Shown one piece after another: positions 31,414-41,900 of a stretch of 64,000 nucleotides of DNA. The stretch is from the IMG/VR virus record IMGVR_UViG_3300050821_017570, positions 62,001-126,000 of that record. One strand, 5' to 3'. Origin of the DNA: a virus. The position numbers were made by a program, and so were the translations under genes. The notes under the pieces are model-generated. The model saw only the letters and a program-made list of their open reading frames with translations, did not search any database and was not told where the DNA came from. Position 1 is the first letter of the stretch. Each line of letters starts with the position of its first letter.

Positions 31414-31444
31414 AGTGGCTCCGATCGGTCTTGGTGATGTGGAT

Positions 31445-31753
31445 TCAGATATTGGCGGTGAGACGGAAGTCGAGCTGGTATCCCTTCACGAGACCACCAT
31501 CTGCTTCATCTCGGAACGGGTGTGGGCCGCCCGCAACCGCGATACCATAGTTGCCGTAGCCCATCTTGGCCGCTTCCTTCACCACCGCGCTCTTGCATTC
31601 GCTGGAGCGCAGGGCCGTAATGGCCTGTGAGATCTGTTCGGGCTTCGACGGATCCACCGTTACGTGGGCGATCAGAATTGCCTTATTCATACTCACGATG
31701 GTATCGGACTTACGAACCTCGAACGGTAGGCCATCAAGCGTCATGTCACTCAT
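31445..31753 (-). CDS. Hypothetical protein, 102 aa
   Basis: Not recognised. ATG 31753 (MSDMTLDGLPFEVRKSD; alternative Met at 22). Alpha/beta; contains SSECKSAVVKEAAKMGYGNYGIAVAGG. Short gaps on both sides (31 and 45 nt), no clear hairpin. Confidence 0.68.
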   Translation of the reverse strand: MSDMTLDGLPFEVRKSDTIVSMNKAILIAHVTVDPSKPEQISQAITALRSSECKSAVVKEAAKMGYGNYGIAVAGGPHPFRDEADGGLVKGYQLDFRLTANI

Positions 31754-31798
31754 AGGATTCCTTTAGGTTGGGTCTAGCATATGGGGTTACCTGGTGAG

Positions 31799-32437
31799 TC
31801 AACCCTCATCCAGGTAGGTAAAGCCGTCACCATAACTCCAATATTTCGGCCCCAACAGGCGCGGGCCAATCCGCTTCTCTGTAACGATCTCCCCATCGGG
31901 CTGAGCCAGTGTGACATCTCTTTCAGTTAACTCATCAGCAATGATGGTCTTCACGTGTGCAATCAGGTTGGTCACATACTCAACCCACTCGTCAAGATGG
32001 GTTGCAAAGCTACTACCATAGTGGTACTGGAATTCTGCTTCAGTCAATAGCCCCATATCGGTGGAGTCGACGAAGATGACACCAGTCTCACTGATTGCGA
32101 TCGACTTAACCAAATGTGAATCAATCTTCTGGATCCAACACAAATTGATGGTCTTCGGATTCCAATGATTGTCCTCATTCAGAATCGATGCCCAGTCCAG
32201 CGCAGCCGCCGACCAAGCCTCATACAGCGCTTCCCCGCCAGCCTGGCAGGCTAAACGAAACCGCTCCTTCTCGGACCAGTCGATGATTTCGTGTACACGA
32301 GCCACGTGCTGTGGCTCATACGGAAGTGCTTCAAAACAACAGGTAAGAAACTCCTTTGATAGGTCATCGGGTAACCCGATCGGCCTTGGGGTTTCTGGGA
32401 TGGCCAGCTTTCCATCCCTAAACGTTATCTTCGCCAC
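31799..32437 (-). CDS. Hypothetical protein, 212 aa
   Basis: Not recognised. ATG 32437. Helical middle, C-terminal beta part with GPKYWSYGDGFTYL. No motif known to me. Confidence 0.7.
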   Translation of the reverse strand: MAKITFRDGKLAIPETPRPIGLPDDLSKEFLTCCFEALPYEPQHVARVHEIIDWSEKERFRLACQAGGEALYEAWSAAALDWASILNEDNHWNPKTINLCWIQKIDSHLVKSIAISETGVIFVDSTDMGLLTEAEFQYHYGSSFATHLDEWVEYVTNLIAHVKTIIADELTERDVTLAQPDGEIVTEKRIGPRLLGPKYWSYGDGFTYLDEG

Positions 32438-32455
32438 AATGTGGCTTTCTAGAGA

Positions 32456-32950
32456 CTAGGTCTCTTGGGGAGCCTCACTCGGGTCGGCTTCTGCCTCCGG
32501 CGCGGTCTCCGGTTCCTGGTCCCGTTTAAAGCTATTCCAGCCAGCTTCCCGCTTACGAGAAGTCTGACCGTACTGGAGCCTAAACGTGGCCTGGTCGATA
32601 AATGGAAATGGTGTCGTGAACCTACGAATAATCTGAAGTGAATCTTGAAGAATACGGTTCAGACGACCGATCTCCTGACAACATTGCGCCGTTGTGAGCG
32701 TTGTAGGGTCTAGCCGAAGCGAAGCCGTGGTAGCGGTCTGAAACCTAACGTACTCGACAAGAGGGTGTTTGGCCCTTCCGACCTTAGCGAGTAGAAAGTG
32801 GATCTCCTCCATCACCCCAACCAGACGAGTCACCTCGCCTGGTAACAGTTCAGCCGGCTGATCTACATATCGGATCGTTTCCTCTCCGATTCGGTAGACG
32901 ACTGGGACGCTACGGGGCTTCTGTTTACGCTTCCGCGACTTACGTGGCAT
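32456..32950 (-). CDS. Hypothetical protein, 164 aa, basic N-terminus and acidic C-terminus
   Basis: ATG 32950 (MPRKSRKRKQKPRS). Very basic first 14 residues, helical core and an acidic Pro/Glu tail (EPETAPEAEADPSEAP). Not recognised. The longer in-frame start at 33052 runs into the upstream gene. Confidence 0.7.
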   Translation of the reverse strand: MPRKSRKRKQKPRSVPVVYRIGEETIRYVDQPAELLPGEVTRLVGVMEEIHFLLAKVGRAKHPLVEYVRFQTATTASLRLDPTTLTTAQCCQEIGRLNRILQDSLQIIRRFTTPFPFIDQATFRLQYGQTSRKREAGWNSFKRDQEPETAPEAEADPSEAPQET

Positions 32951-32954
32951 AACC

Positions 32955-33314
32955 CTACCTATCCAGTTGGGTGGTGAGTTTGACCGAAATCTCCGCGCCG
33001 AGTAACGCCACCACCGAGGCGTGCTCGAACTCAACCTGGTGACCCTTAACAATCGCTAACACAATCTCACCACGGATCAGGTTAGCTAGCTCTCGATGAC
33101 CAGAGTCATCATCCTCATACTCGTGTACCATCGGAACCCCACCCTTGCGAGGGGCCGACATAGCGAACAGCTTCGGCTTGGCCTGAACCGCCATAGGGGT
33201 GGCTGGTCCAACAGCTTCTGACCGAAACGCTTCGAGTTGTTCCGGAGCCAATCCTACCTGATAGGAGGGCTGACCAAGCGGCTCATGTCTGAATCCAAAT
33301 ACCTTACTGGGCAT
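32955..33314 (-). CDS. Hypothetical protein, 119 aa
   Basis: Not recognised. ATG 33314. N-terminal half polar and probably flexible; C-terminal half alpha/beta (LIRGEIVLAIVKGHQVEFEHASVVALLGAEI). Overlaps the upstream gene by 11 nt. Confidence 0.68.
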   Translation of the reverse strand: MPSKVFGFRHEPLGQPSYQVGLAPEQLEAFRSEAVGPATPMAVQAKPKLFAMSAPRKGGVPMVHEYEDDDSGHRELANLIRGEIVLAIVKGHQVEFEHASVVALLGAEISVKLTTQLDR

Positions 33315-33948
33315 GAGGAGTCACATTCTTAGTACGAACCATCCCAATCATAGGGATGGCCGAGCCTAGGGCGGGGCTGGCGACGATCATACCGCGTTGC
33401 TGAGTGATGTTTTGGGGCAGTGCGATATAAGCTCTCACCTTACGATCGCCACTGGCGAACGGATCAACGATTGTGGTGGACTTGAATCGAATCCGCCAGC
33501 AATGCTTGGTGTCGTGACGATTGAACTGGTAACTCTCCAGATAATCGATCAACGACTGCACGTGGGTAGGCTCAACCCCTTGAATGATACCAGACCATTC
33601 GTTCTCTGCCCAGGCGGTAGAGCCATTTACCGCCAGAAGTGGACGCCCAACCTGATAGGTCGAGAGCACAAAACTATGCCCAAGGCTATACCGGTAGGCC
33701 TCCATAAGGGATCGATCGATCCGAATCATGCAGTAGGCGAGCCCAAGGATGAACCAACCCATCTCAGGATTCAGGCTGTTGGGTAGAGCGTCAAACTCTT
33801 CGAACCGTTTCTCCACCTCGATCTTTTGATACCTAAAGGGCTGATCTTCGGGCACCGCCAGGGTTCGGTGAAGCTGTTCGACGTCCTTGGGGTCTACGAT
33901 CGAATCAGGTGGGTTGGTGAAGTCGGGAATACTAGGCTGGCTTGGCAT
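33304..33948 (-). CDS. Hypothetical protein, 214 aa
   Basis: Not recognised. ATG 33948 (MPSQPSIPDFTNPP). Disordered N-terminus, then WFILGLAYCMIRIDRS and a beta-rich domain (CWRIRFKSTTIVDPF, VRAYIALPQNI). No membrane segment that I trust. Start overlaps the upstream zinc-knuckle gene by 55 nt. Confidence 0.7.
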   Translation of the reverse strand: MPSQPSIPDFTNPPDSIVDPKDVEQLHRTLAVPEDQPFRYQKIEVEKRFEEFDALPNSLNPEMGWFILGLAYCMIRIDRSLMEAYRYSLGHSFVLSTYQVGRPLLAVNGSTAWAENEWSGIIQGVEPTHVQSLIDYLESYQFNRHDTKHCWRIRFKSTTIVDPFASGDRKVRAYIALPQNITQQRGMIVASPALGSAIPMIGMVRTKNVTPHAQ

Positions 33949-34673
33949 TCGGTCCTCGTTACGGCGCAGTCGAAGCAATGGTTGGTAAGTCCGTTGGGGC
34001 ACTCAGCCTTCGGGTCTTCGACATCGTAGCGAGTACGTAACCGAATCAACTGCAGGTTGTGCTTTCGAAACGAGGGGGTCAAACCCCACTGGTCGAACTG
34101 TACTTCATCGGAATCCGGCACCGGTCTTAGAAAGCCCCATAGCCGTAGACCGATGAAGTGTCTCGCATCCCCATCAAACTGCAGGCGTCGGGACCATCCG
34201 ACCTGATAGGCCAGGTAGCTGAGAAAGCCTTCTGGAAACTTCCGGCGGATCAGGTGGCCCGCCGGATGCCCGGTGAAGCACCTGAGCCCAAACTCCACTC
34301 CAGCAAATCGTTCTCGCCACAACGCTTCTCTCGTCGTACGTACCTCCATGGCGACCCATTCGTCACGCACGGGGCGATCGTAAGCAATCAAAGGGCCGTT
34401 AGCTAAGTCGGATTCACGACCACCAATCTGGGCAGCCAGCGTTTCGGCCAACTGCCTGGTGAGCGGCTGGCCCACGTACTGAAGCATCGTCTGGGTGCAG
34501 GTATGGTTGTCCTGAAACCCTAGCAGCTCGGCCAGTAGGCCTCCAACGTGGATCGCCATCTCAGGCGTGATCGGACAATCGATTCGCTGACGCAGCAACG
34601 TAAACGCTGTGTCGGTCTGTAGGAGTATGTCGTCAAACCGAATACGTGGTATCGGCGGTAGATCGTTATCCAC
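33894..34673 (-). CDS. Hypothetical protein, 259 aa, C-terminal Cys cluster
   Basis: GTG 34673 with GGAG 6 nt upstream; this SD is formed by the LLDGA codons of the upstream GQIW-family gene, as in the main array. A frame open to 34856 overlaps that gene and is rejected. C-terminus has CPNGLTNHCFDCAVTRTEC, four Cys in a zinc-finger-like spacing. The rest is unassigned. Confidence 0.75.
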   Translation of the reverse strand: MDNDLPPIPRIRFDDILLQTDTAFTLLRQRIDCPITPEMAIHVGGLLAELLGFQDNHTCTQTMLQYVGQPLTRQLAETLAAQIGGRESDLANGPLIAYDRPVRDEWVAMEVRTTREALWRERFAGVEFGLRCFTGHPAGHLIRRKFPEGFLSYLAYQVGWSRRLQFDGDARHFIGLRLWGFLRPVPDSDEVQFDQWGLTPSFRKHNLQLIRLRTRYDVEDPKAECPNGLTNHCFDCAVTRTECQASLVFPTSPTHLIRS

Positions 34674-34944
34674 GATGCGCTCCGTCCAGCAGTCGCACCA
34701 AATCCCACGGATATGGTTGGGTGCGGTCTCGACAGTAATAGGCCGAATCCAAAAGCTCCGGTACCTTATACCAACCACGTATCCAAGATGAATCATACCA
34801 GCGATTGGCGTCTCGCACTCCGCCTCGCGTGGTCGCCTGAATACGGATACACCCATCGAGTCGCAACAAATCTGTCACCAGCCCACGAGACCCATTCCGA
34901 TATTCCCAAGTCTGACCAACCTTGATGGGTGGCATCAGGCTCAT
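34666..34944 (-). CDS. GQIW-family small protein, dispersed copy
   Basis: 92 aa, ATG 34944. VGQTWEYRNGSRG box (I to T, Q lost) and a degenerate C-terminal box WDLVRLLDGAHRG. The divergence suggests an old copy. It still provides the SD for its downstream neighbour. Confidence 0.8.
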   Translation of the reverse strand: MSLMPPIKVGQTWEYRNGSRGLVTDLLRLDGCIRIQATTRGGVRDANRWYDSSWIRGWYKVPELLDSAYYCRDRTQPYPWDLVRLLDGAHRG

Positions 34945-35819
34945 TAGGGTGCCAGATCGGTCATCTGTTCCAGGAGCTTATCCACCACCTGTTTGACCTC
35001 CATGAGGCCGGCTTGTGCGTTCTCGAACGCGGCCTTGTAGTTGGCTTGTGCCTTATCGGAGTCGAACCCGATCTTACTGGCCTCGCCAATCACAATGAAA
35101 ACATCAGGTGCGATGCTCAACAGCTTTGTGCAGGTCGAATCGATCTGCTTGAGTGGCTTCAGCGGTGATTGGCTGAACTCCTTCTCCTGGTGCGCACCAA
35201 CCGATTTTGTTTTTCCATCATCGGGCTGGACTGGGGCCGCGACCCCAACGGCATTGTCAGCCGAACCAGTGTCTCCCACGTTATCTGATGGTTCGGCCGC
35301 CGGCGGAGTCGGCTTAACTGGTGCTGGTGCTCGGGCGGTCTGGATGGCTTCATCAGTAGCCTTTCGAACCGACTGTTTACGATGCTCCTGGATCGTTTCC
35401 TCCAAGGCTTTGATCGTGACAGCCTTACCATCATCACCGTAGAGCTTTTCGACCACCGCTGGACGAGTTTCCTCGTCAACCGAAGCCAGCAGCTTGAGGT
35501 GACCGATCAGGACACCCTTACTGACCATCTCGGGCAGATCTTCCTGTCGGTACATGAGATTGACGGACCGCGCACAGTAGAGGGTTGTGGCACCAAACGT
35601 CGCGCCAGGGATGCGAGCTGTCAACTCACTCGCCAACCGCTCAATGCCGGCTCGGGATGGCTTCTCCCCAGCCGCCTGGATGAATCGAATCACAATCGCA
35701 CCCAGCTCCCAGTAGTAGTTCAGGTGAGACAGCTGAGCAACACTGGTACAGCGGCAGGCTGCCTCTAGGCATTCGTTGTAGATAGCTTCAAAACTAGGCT
35801 GTTCGGCCGGAGTATTCAT
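34944..35819 (-). CDS. Hypothetical protein, 291 aa (DUF1016-like N-terminus)
   Basis: ATG 35819, overlapping the upstream stop by 4 nt. The N-terminal 150 residues are helical with LNYYWELGAIVIRFIQAAG, which recalls the DUF1016/YhcG-type N-terminus (only a weak resemblance), then a Pro/Ala-rich linker (PVKPTPPAAEP) and a helical C-terminus ending LLEQMTDLAP. Function unknown; located beside the RecA-like gene. Confidence 0.72.
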   Translation of the reverse strand: MNTPAEQPSFEAIYNECLEAACRCTSVAQLSHLNYYWELGAIVIRFIQAAGEKPSRAGIERLASELTARIPGATFGATTLYCARSVNLMYRQEDLPEMVSKGVLIGHLKLLASVDEETRPAVVEKLYGDDGKAVTIKALEETIQEHRKQSVRKATDEAIQTARAPAPVKPTPPAAEPSDNVGDTGSADNAVGVAAPVQPDDGKTKSVGAHQEKEFSQSPLKPLKQIDSTCTKLLSIAPDVFIVIGEASKIGFDSDKAQANYKAAFENAQAGLMEVKQVVDKLLEQMTDLAP

Positions 35820-36307
35820 GTAGGCTCCTCTGAAGGTCCCCATCGGTTAGAGAAGAACTTCTCAAACGGCAGGACATTGAAAATGGCCTGGCTGGTAGAA
35901 ACGTGAAGAGAGCAGTCCTCCAGGGTGGTCAGATTGGTAGCCACCCATCGTCCTTGCCCATACACGTAGAATATCAAGCAACACGGCTCTGTTGACGTGC
36001 CGCGGAAATTAAGAAACGCTTCCGTAATGGGGTGGCTGACTGGTTTACGAAGCAAGTCAAAGAAGTTAAATCGAAACTCACGCGTCGATCCAACCCTAGC
36101 GGTAACTAGGCCTTCATCGTTAAACCAGTCCCAGCCAAACCCCTCTTGCAGCTCATGTTTCTGGTGGGCGACCTGACCAGCCGACCAACCTAACTGCTTA
36201 AGAACCGCTCCAACAGACGACTCTTCGAAATTTGTCAGCTTGTGGGTTTCGAGTTCCTTGGCAGCGTCAGATAACCCCAACTGCTTCATCACGTCATCAG
36301 GGTACAT
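35816..36307 (-). CDS. Hypothetical protein, 163 aa
   Basis: Not recognised. ATG 36307, 2 nt after the RecA-like stop. Helical N-terminus (KQLGLSDAAKELETH) and beta-rich C-terminal part (CCLIFYVYGQGRWVA). Because it is coupled to the recombinase, a recombination accessory role is possible but unproven. Confidence 0.7.
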   Translation of the reverse strand: MYPDDVMKQLGLSDAAKELETHKLTNFEESSVGAVLKQLGWSAGQVAHQKHELQEGFGWDWFNDEGLVTARVGSTREFRFNFFDLLRKPVSHPITEAFLNFRGTSTEPCCLIFYVYGQGRWVATNLTTLEDCSLHVSTSQAIFNVLPFEKFFSNRWGPSEEPT

Positions 36308-36309
36308 GG

Positions 36310-37575
36310 TTAGTCACCAAGCACGGTCTGGTCGGTCAGGTCCACTTCCTGGATGTTCGAATACTGAATGATATCAAGGAAGTTGGAGACCTTCTGTCGC
36401 ATCTCAGGGTTCTGCTCGATCGCACGTCCAAACGCAGTGAAGCTAGCTCCATCGAGCCCTAACGCCTCGCACTTGATATGGTTGGGGTCATTTTGGACAA
36501 AGTAGAGCGCGTCATCCAGACGGGCAATATCGTAGGCGAAATTACCGAACTTTTTGTCATACTTCATCTGCCAGAGCAGGTAACCAAGTGCACCTTCCCA
36601 GTCATACTTCATGATCTGGCGACGGGGTCCCTTCAGGGTCGGATCGTCCGGATGCGGGCTATCCACGTACTGCCAAATCAGATCGACCCAAAGCTTGCGG
36701 TGATCGGGTCCCAGGCAGGACATATTGGATTCGATGATGAGCGGATGCCCCGTGCAGGGCACACCCGGATGCGGCATCGCCTCGTGGGTGGCCTTTTCGA
36801 ATCCCGCACACTTGGTTACGCGCAAACTCAGACTGGCCTTGAAGTTAGCTGCCGCACCACCGGTTTCACGCTTCGGAGGCGGCCCATACCCGCCGGTCTG
36901 CTCGATCGCCTGCTTGAGGTGCCGAACATACCCAACCGAACAGGTCGTACCGTGAAGCTGCATAGCCTCCAGATACCGGGTAATCTGCGCGGCAGTGGTT
37001 GGGTAACCACGAGCCTGCGCCATACCTTCCTTCTCGATACGTTCCTGGTCACCCTCCGAGGCTTTACCGGTCAGCGAATCAATACTGACGAATGACGGAA
37101 TACGAGCGCCCTTATCGCGGTATCCGATTCGTCGGGCCAGCTGGATAGCTGCCGTGGCGATTGACTGCCACTCTTCAACTGAAGCCGACTCCTTGAAGAT
37201 GAGTAGCTTTGACTGTGCCTCGGTGAGGCGCCACCACGTCATGGCACTCAACATGGAAGCCGAACTCTTACTCTCATTGTCGATCGCCGTACCGAGCCCA
37301 CCCGCAAGGATATACCAGGTCAGGATCTCAATCATGAGGGTCGACTTGAAAGACTTAGGTTCCCCTGACACGCTTAGATAGCGCTGACATGGGAATACGC
37401 TGCAACCACCGATCACCCACTGAAAGGCCAGACTAGGGATCGGAATCCCCCAGGTGTGCTCGGCATGATCACCCATTGAGTAGGCTTTCGTGGAAGTCGC
37501 CGCCTGGTTAATCGCATCGATAGCAATCTGGGCGAGCTGATCGGGCGCGAAGTCATCCTTGGCTTTTTTAGCCAT
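36310..37575 (-). CDS. RecA/UvsX-like recombinase
   Basis: 421 aa, ATG 37575. Walker A is SGEPKSFKST (about residues 70-79), a variant of GPESSGKT; Walker B region FVSIDSLTG; later GGAAANFKASLSLRV matches the RecA L2-to-strand segment (G-G-x-x-x-K/N-F). C-terminal 150 residues differ from RecA. Catalyses strand exchange in recombination-dependent replication. It follows the SSB-like gene and DNA polymerase in the same operon. A DnaB-type ATPase is an alternative, but the GG-A-x-x-F-K-A-S segment favours RecA. Confidence 0.87.
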   Translation of the reverse strand: MAKKAKDDFAPDQLAQIAIDAINQAATSTKAYSMGDHAEHTWGIPIPSLAFQWVIGGCSVFPCQRYLSVSGEPKSFKSTLMIEILTWYILAGGLGTAIDNESKSSASMLSAMTWWRLTEAQSKLLIFKESASVEEWQSIATAAIQLARRIGYRDKGARIPSFVSIDSLTGKASEGDQERIEKEGMAQARGYPTTAAQITRYLEAMQLHGTTCSVGYVRHLKQAIEQTGGYGPPPKRETGGAAANFKASLSLRVTKCAGFEKATHEAMPHPGVPCTGHPLIIESNMSCLGPDHRKLWVDLIWQYVDSPHPDDPTLKGPRRQIMKYDWEGALGYLLWQMKYDKKFGNFAYDIARLDDALYFVQNDPNHIKCEALGLDGASFTAFGRAIEQNPEMRQKVSNFLDIIQYSNIQEVDLTDQTVLGD

Positions 37576-37604
37576 TTGTTTTCTCGTTTAGTTAATAGGA
37601 AAAC

Positions 37605-37640
37605 CAAAGGGGACCACCACCATGATGGCCCCCTTCGATC
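37605..37640 (-). terminator. Possible terminator or attenuator between SSB-like and RecA-like genes
   Basis: Minus strand AAGGGG/CCCCTT stem with an imperfect inner stem, then TTTGGTTTTCC. Lies 3 nt after the stop of the gene at 37644. Confidence 0.5.
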
Positions 37641-37643
37641 GGA

Positions 37644-38882
37644 TCACTTCTTCTGCTGTTGCTCAAGAATCCGCTTGTAGGCTGCCTCTAAATCCACCGG
37701 TGCAGCCGTTCCCGCAGGAGCTGGCGTAGGCGCGGTGGGGGCAACGGAAGCGGGAGCCTGAACCGCACCCCAGCCACCCGCCGTGGGAGCCGCTACCGGT
37801 GGCGCACTAGGCGCGACAGGTGCAACACTTGCTGGCGTGGGGGCTGCCTTGCCCCAGCCGGATGGAGCCGGCGCCGGCGCTGGTGTCTGAGCCGCTGGTG
37901 CGGCCGTCGGAGCGGTTGGCGCCGCCGGTCTGGCACCCCAGCCCGACGTAGGAGCTGGAGCCGATGCCGGACGGGCCACATAGCCAGTCGTCGCAGGAGC
38001 GGGTGCGCTTGCCAACTTGAGCTGCTCGATTCGGTCCCTGAAGGCTGGCTTCAGTGACACGATGTTAGCCCCATAGGCAATCACCATCTTCTGGATCAGT
38101 TCATCGTAGGTATAGCGGCGCAGGATATCATCCCACGGAACCCACGCGTTCATCAACTCCGCTGGTAGCGGGAACGGCACAGGGGCCTGTCCCGGCGCTG
38201 CCACTGGGTTGATGTTGAAGCTGACCACCTTGCTACCCGCGGTAGCGACCGGATCGATCTGTAGGGCATAACCAGCCTTGGGATCAAACACATCGATACC
38301 CATGCTGGCCGCCTGAGTCAGACAGACCTGAAGTGCCTTCAGCGCGTTTGCACCGAAAACAATCACACCACGCTGGATCATTGGCTCACAATTCTGGCCA
38401 TTCAGCTGAAGTACCATGCCCTGGCCCAGCACGTGGTCCTGAACGTTAGAGAGTGGCGCACTACCCTTCTCGGTCTTGTTGAGAAGCTGACTAACCTCTT
38501 TGAAGACGGCCGGATCCTGGATCCGATTCTTGTTGATATCACCCTTCAGGCTGATGTAGAGACCAGCAAACGGAAGGTCTGGATCACCCAGATCACGGTA
38601 TCCGGCGTCCGTCGGCCGTACCACACCGTGGAACTTAGTATGAGTGCCAGCGTAGAAAGCCATCTTCTCCATCATGAGGTTTGAGAAGATAGGACCATTG
38701 GCATCATGCCCAACCACCATCGGTAGGATGGTGCCGTCCGGCGCCACCTCAGGGAACAGCCGAATAATGGTTGTGGCCCCAACAATACCCTTGGGCTTCA
38801 CTACCGTCCAGCCACAGCTGGGCTTAAGGATGTCTTGGATCTTGTCCTGGTTGCCATCTTGAGAATGAAACGAAGTAGCCAT
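37644..38882 (-). CDS. Probable single-strand DNA-binding protein with Pro/Ala/Trp-rich tail
   Basis: 412 aa, ATG 38882. N-terminal 280 residues form a domain with SCGWTVVKPKGIVGATTIIRLFPE and FHGVVRP, then a long Ala/Pro-rich linker with repeated GWG units (TSGWGARP, PSGWGKAA, AGGWGAVQ) and a helical end (LEAAYKRILEQQQKK). The position between polymerase and recombinase, single-copy and long flexible tail, fits a gp32/SSB role, but no known SSB motif is obvious. Function inferred from context. Confidence 0.8.
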   Translation of the reverse strand: MATSFHSQDGNQDKIQDILKPSCGWTVVKPKGIVGATTIIRLFPEVAPDGTILPMVVGHDANGPIFSNLMMEKMAFYAGTHTKFHGVVRPTDAGYRDLGDPDLPFAGLYISLKGDINKNRIQDPAVFKEVSQLLNKTEKGSAPLSNVQDHVLGQGMVLQLNGQNCEPMIQRGVIVFGANALKALQVCLTQAASMGIDVFDPKAGYALQIDPVATAGSKVVSFNINPVAAPGQAPVPFPLPAELMNAWVPWDDILRRYTYDELIQKMVIAYGANIVSLKPAFRDRIEQLKLASAPAPATTGYVARPASAPAPTSGWGARPAAPTAPTAAPAAQTPAPAPAPSGWGKAAPTPASVAPVAPSAPPVAAPTAGGWGAVQAPASVAPTAPTPAPAGTAAPVDLEAAYKRILEQQQKK

Positions 38883-38985
38883 ATATGCCTTATTTTGTAA
38901 GCGGTCAATGAGCCGTCGGCTCTGCGACCTAGGTAACGCGTTTTGGCGCGTCTTGAATGTAAAGATTCAACAACGAAATCAAGCC

Positions 38986-41900
38986 CTAAGCTGCCTTAGG
39001 CTTCTCACCTAACCGGTTGGGATAGACGCTAATGTCGACACCGAGTCGTCTTCCATTCGTTTTTGGAATGGGGTTCATGGTGCGCATACAGAGTTCGATA
39101 ACGGTCTTCATTTCATTGACTGACTCGTTAGGGACCTCGAAATAGAAAGCATCATGGACCGGTAGGATGATTCGGAATCCGAGTCGTCGACCCGTCTCGG
39201 TATGATACCGGAAGTTGTAGAGATTGATGCCAGCCTGAGCGAGCAAATCAGCTACCGCCCCCTGAATACCACAATTCATCGCTTGTCGAGCGATCGCAGC
39301 CTGAACAGAACGCGACGCCGTAGCGGCGCCTGGAAAGTAACGACACCGATCAAACACCGTCTCCAGGTACTCGTTCTCGACGGCCGTCTTAGCAGCTGCC
39401 TTCAAAAACGCCCAAACCTGAGGGAATGTACTGGCGATGTAATCGATGATCGCTTGGCCTTGTGCCTGGGTAAACCCCGGAACCACCTTGCCGATCTCAC
39501 GGGCCAGCGCACCAGCGGAACGCCCGTACAGGAGTCCAAACAACACAGCCTTAGCAGCCGTGCGTAATGCGTCATAGAGACTCTTAACCCGTTTGGTCCA
39601 TGCTTTGTATGGCTTCGAATCGCCGGCCTCAATTGCGGCCAACGCGGCTGGAAGATCTGCTCCCTCTGGGAGCTGAAAGCATCGAACAGCGGTTTCAGAG
39701 TGAATGTCACGCTCTTGATCGATCGCCTTGGACATCGCTACGTCACCAGAGACGAAGGCCACAATACATAGCTCGGCGGTCTTAAAGTCCGCCTCCATCA
39801 GCGTGTAGCCAGGTGCAGGAACGTAGCACGACTTAAATGGTCGGAGCTTAATCCGATCTTCCTTTGGGATCAGATCGGCAGGAGCCTTCACATCATCGGT
39901 ACGACGCAGGTATTCCTTCGGAGTCATCCCATCGAATTTGTAGTCAACCAGTACTTCCAACGCAGCCGTCTCCTGCTTGTTGGGATTGGTCTGTAGGTTG
40001 GCCTTGAAGCTACGATACCGCCCCGTCTCACTCGTCTGGTGGAAGTGGGTACGAACCCTACCGTCACGGCAGATATTGTTCTGGAACGACTTACCGTCCT
40101 CCTTCTCACCATAACGATTTTGCTTTGGTAGCACCAGGTAGGTCGATAGGAACTTGCTGAGTACGGACAGATGCTTGAGCATCTTCAGTACCTGCAGGTC
40201 AGCTTTCTCTTCGTCTGTCTTAGCAGCCCCCAAAGACTGCGTATACATGAGGTCAAGAATGTTCGCCTTCGTGCAAGGCGAATTCTGCAACTCCTTATGA
40301 TCGGCTACAATATCGGTCCATAACTTCGGATACTTGTCCGTATTGCAGTAGGGGGTAAACGATAACCCCCTAACACCTTCGGGCAGCGGCTTTTTGTCTT
40401 TGAACTTCGAGGTGCTGAACAGCAAAGACGTGCGCTGCTTACTAGACGATGGGTTAAATTTAGGCCACCCGATGGTATCGCGAAATCGCTCCAGTAGTGC
40501 CTCATAGACCGGCTGATACTGATAATGAATTTCACGTAGCCGCGCCTGATCCACCAAAATGCCCTGGCGTTCCACATCCAGCAGATGGAGTGCGGTGGGC
40601 ATGACAAGATTCCAGAACAGCGACTTGAGCTTAGGATGCTGGTCCAGTTCAGCCTCAACCTTGCGAGCTGCCTGCCAGGTCGCATCGGCATCTCGTAACG
40701 CGTATGGAAACAGAATCTCATCTGGAACGTAGCCATAACCGTGAGCCAGTAGAGAAGGACGCCCCGAGAGTTTGATCCCATCGGGTCGAACCGCGCTTCC
40801 GGTTGAAAGCCACTCTTCGAGTTCCTTCCAGTAGTTACCGAACTCTGGTACGTAGGCACGAATCAAGTGGTCGAGACCATCTGATTCATCCCCGGTAGAA
40901 CCGTGTAGGAGATTGCGAGCCAATAGGGTACAGAATCCGGTCGCAAGCTTGTGATCCAGATTGATCTCAAACTCACCAGCCGCCTTGATATCACCGCGCA
41001 ACTGATGGCCTTCAAGCCGCCGTGCCGGATGATCCATAATCTGGCGCAACAGCTCTCGAATCTGGTTCAACTGCTCTGGCGTGTGGATCTCGGTGCAACC
41101 CACACCCCTGATGACTACCAGAGCCGCTTTACCAGCTGCCCATGAAAACTGTATCGTTCGAAGCAACCCATCCTCTTCACGTCCCGTTAGGTTGCCGTAC
41201 TCGGTATCGAAGCTAACAAGGGTTGCCGAGTCAGCCTCCATGTCGTCACGGAGCTTTACGACCTCCTCAACCGTCTGACAGACACGGTAGTCGGGCTTCA
41301 TGAGACAGGCACCCGACACATAGTTACGTAACCCTACATCGACCGCGCGGGCTAGTTCGGATCGGAATACATCGATGCCTGCGGTTGAGCCGACAAACAC
41401 AAATGGATTACAGGTCGGAACAACCGGAATGCCTTTCCACTCATGTACGGATCCACGATACGTGTCAAGCTTCGCCGTCTTGCCATACAGGACCTTCAAG
41501 GCGTCTGACCCAAGCGTCACGATAACCCGTGGCTGGCAGGCTTCGCAGTCCATCCGTGCGTAAACCGCACAGGCTTTTTTATGTGACTCTAAGGGTTTCA
41601 TATCCTTGGTCGGCATAGGAAACCGAACCGCATGGGTCACCAACATGTCGGCTAACGGTAATCCGGCCTCCACCGCCTGCTCGGCCAATAGGTGGCCCCA
41701 GAAATTACGAAGGCAGGTCCGGAACTCGATATCGCTTTGTGAGCAGATCGGCCCAATCAGCATGTAGTCGGCTATCCGCCATCCGAATCCAGTTCCACCC
41801 ATGTAGCCGGGTGTCTGCACGGGAAGGTGCCATCGATAATCAATCCTCGCTTCCGGTAGTGCGACCAGGTCCTTACAGACCTCATAACAGAACCACGGAA

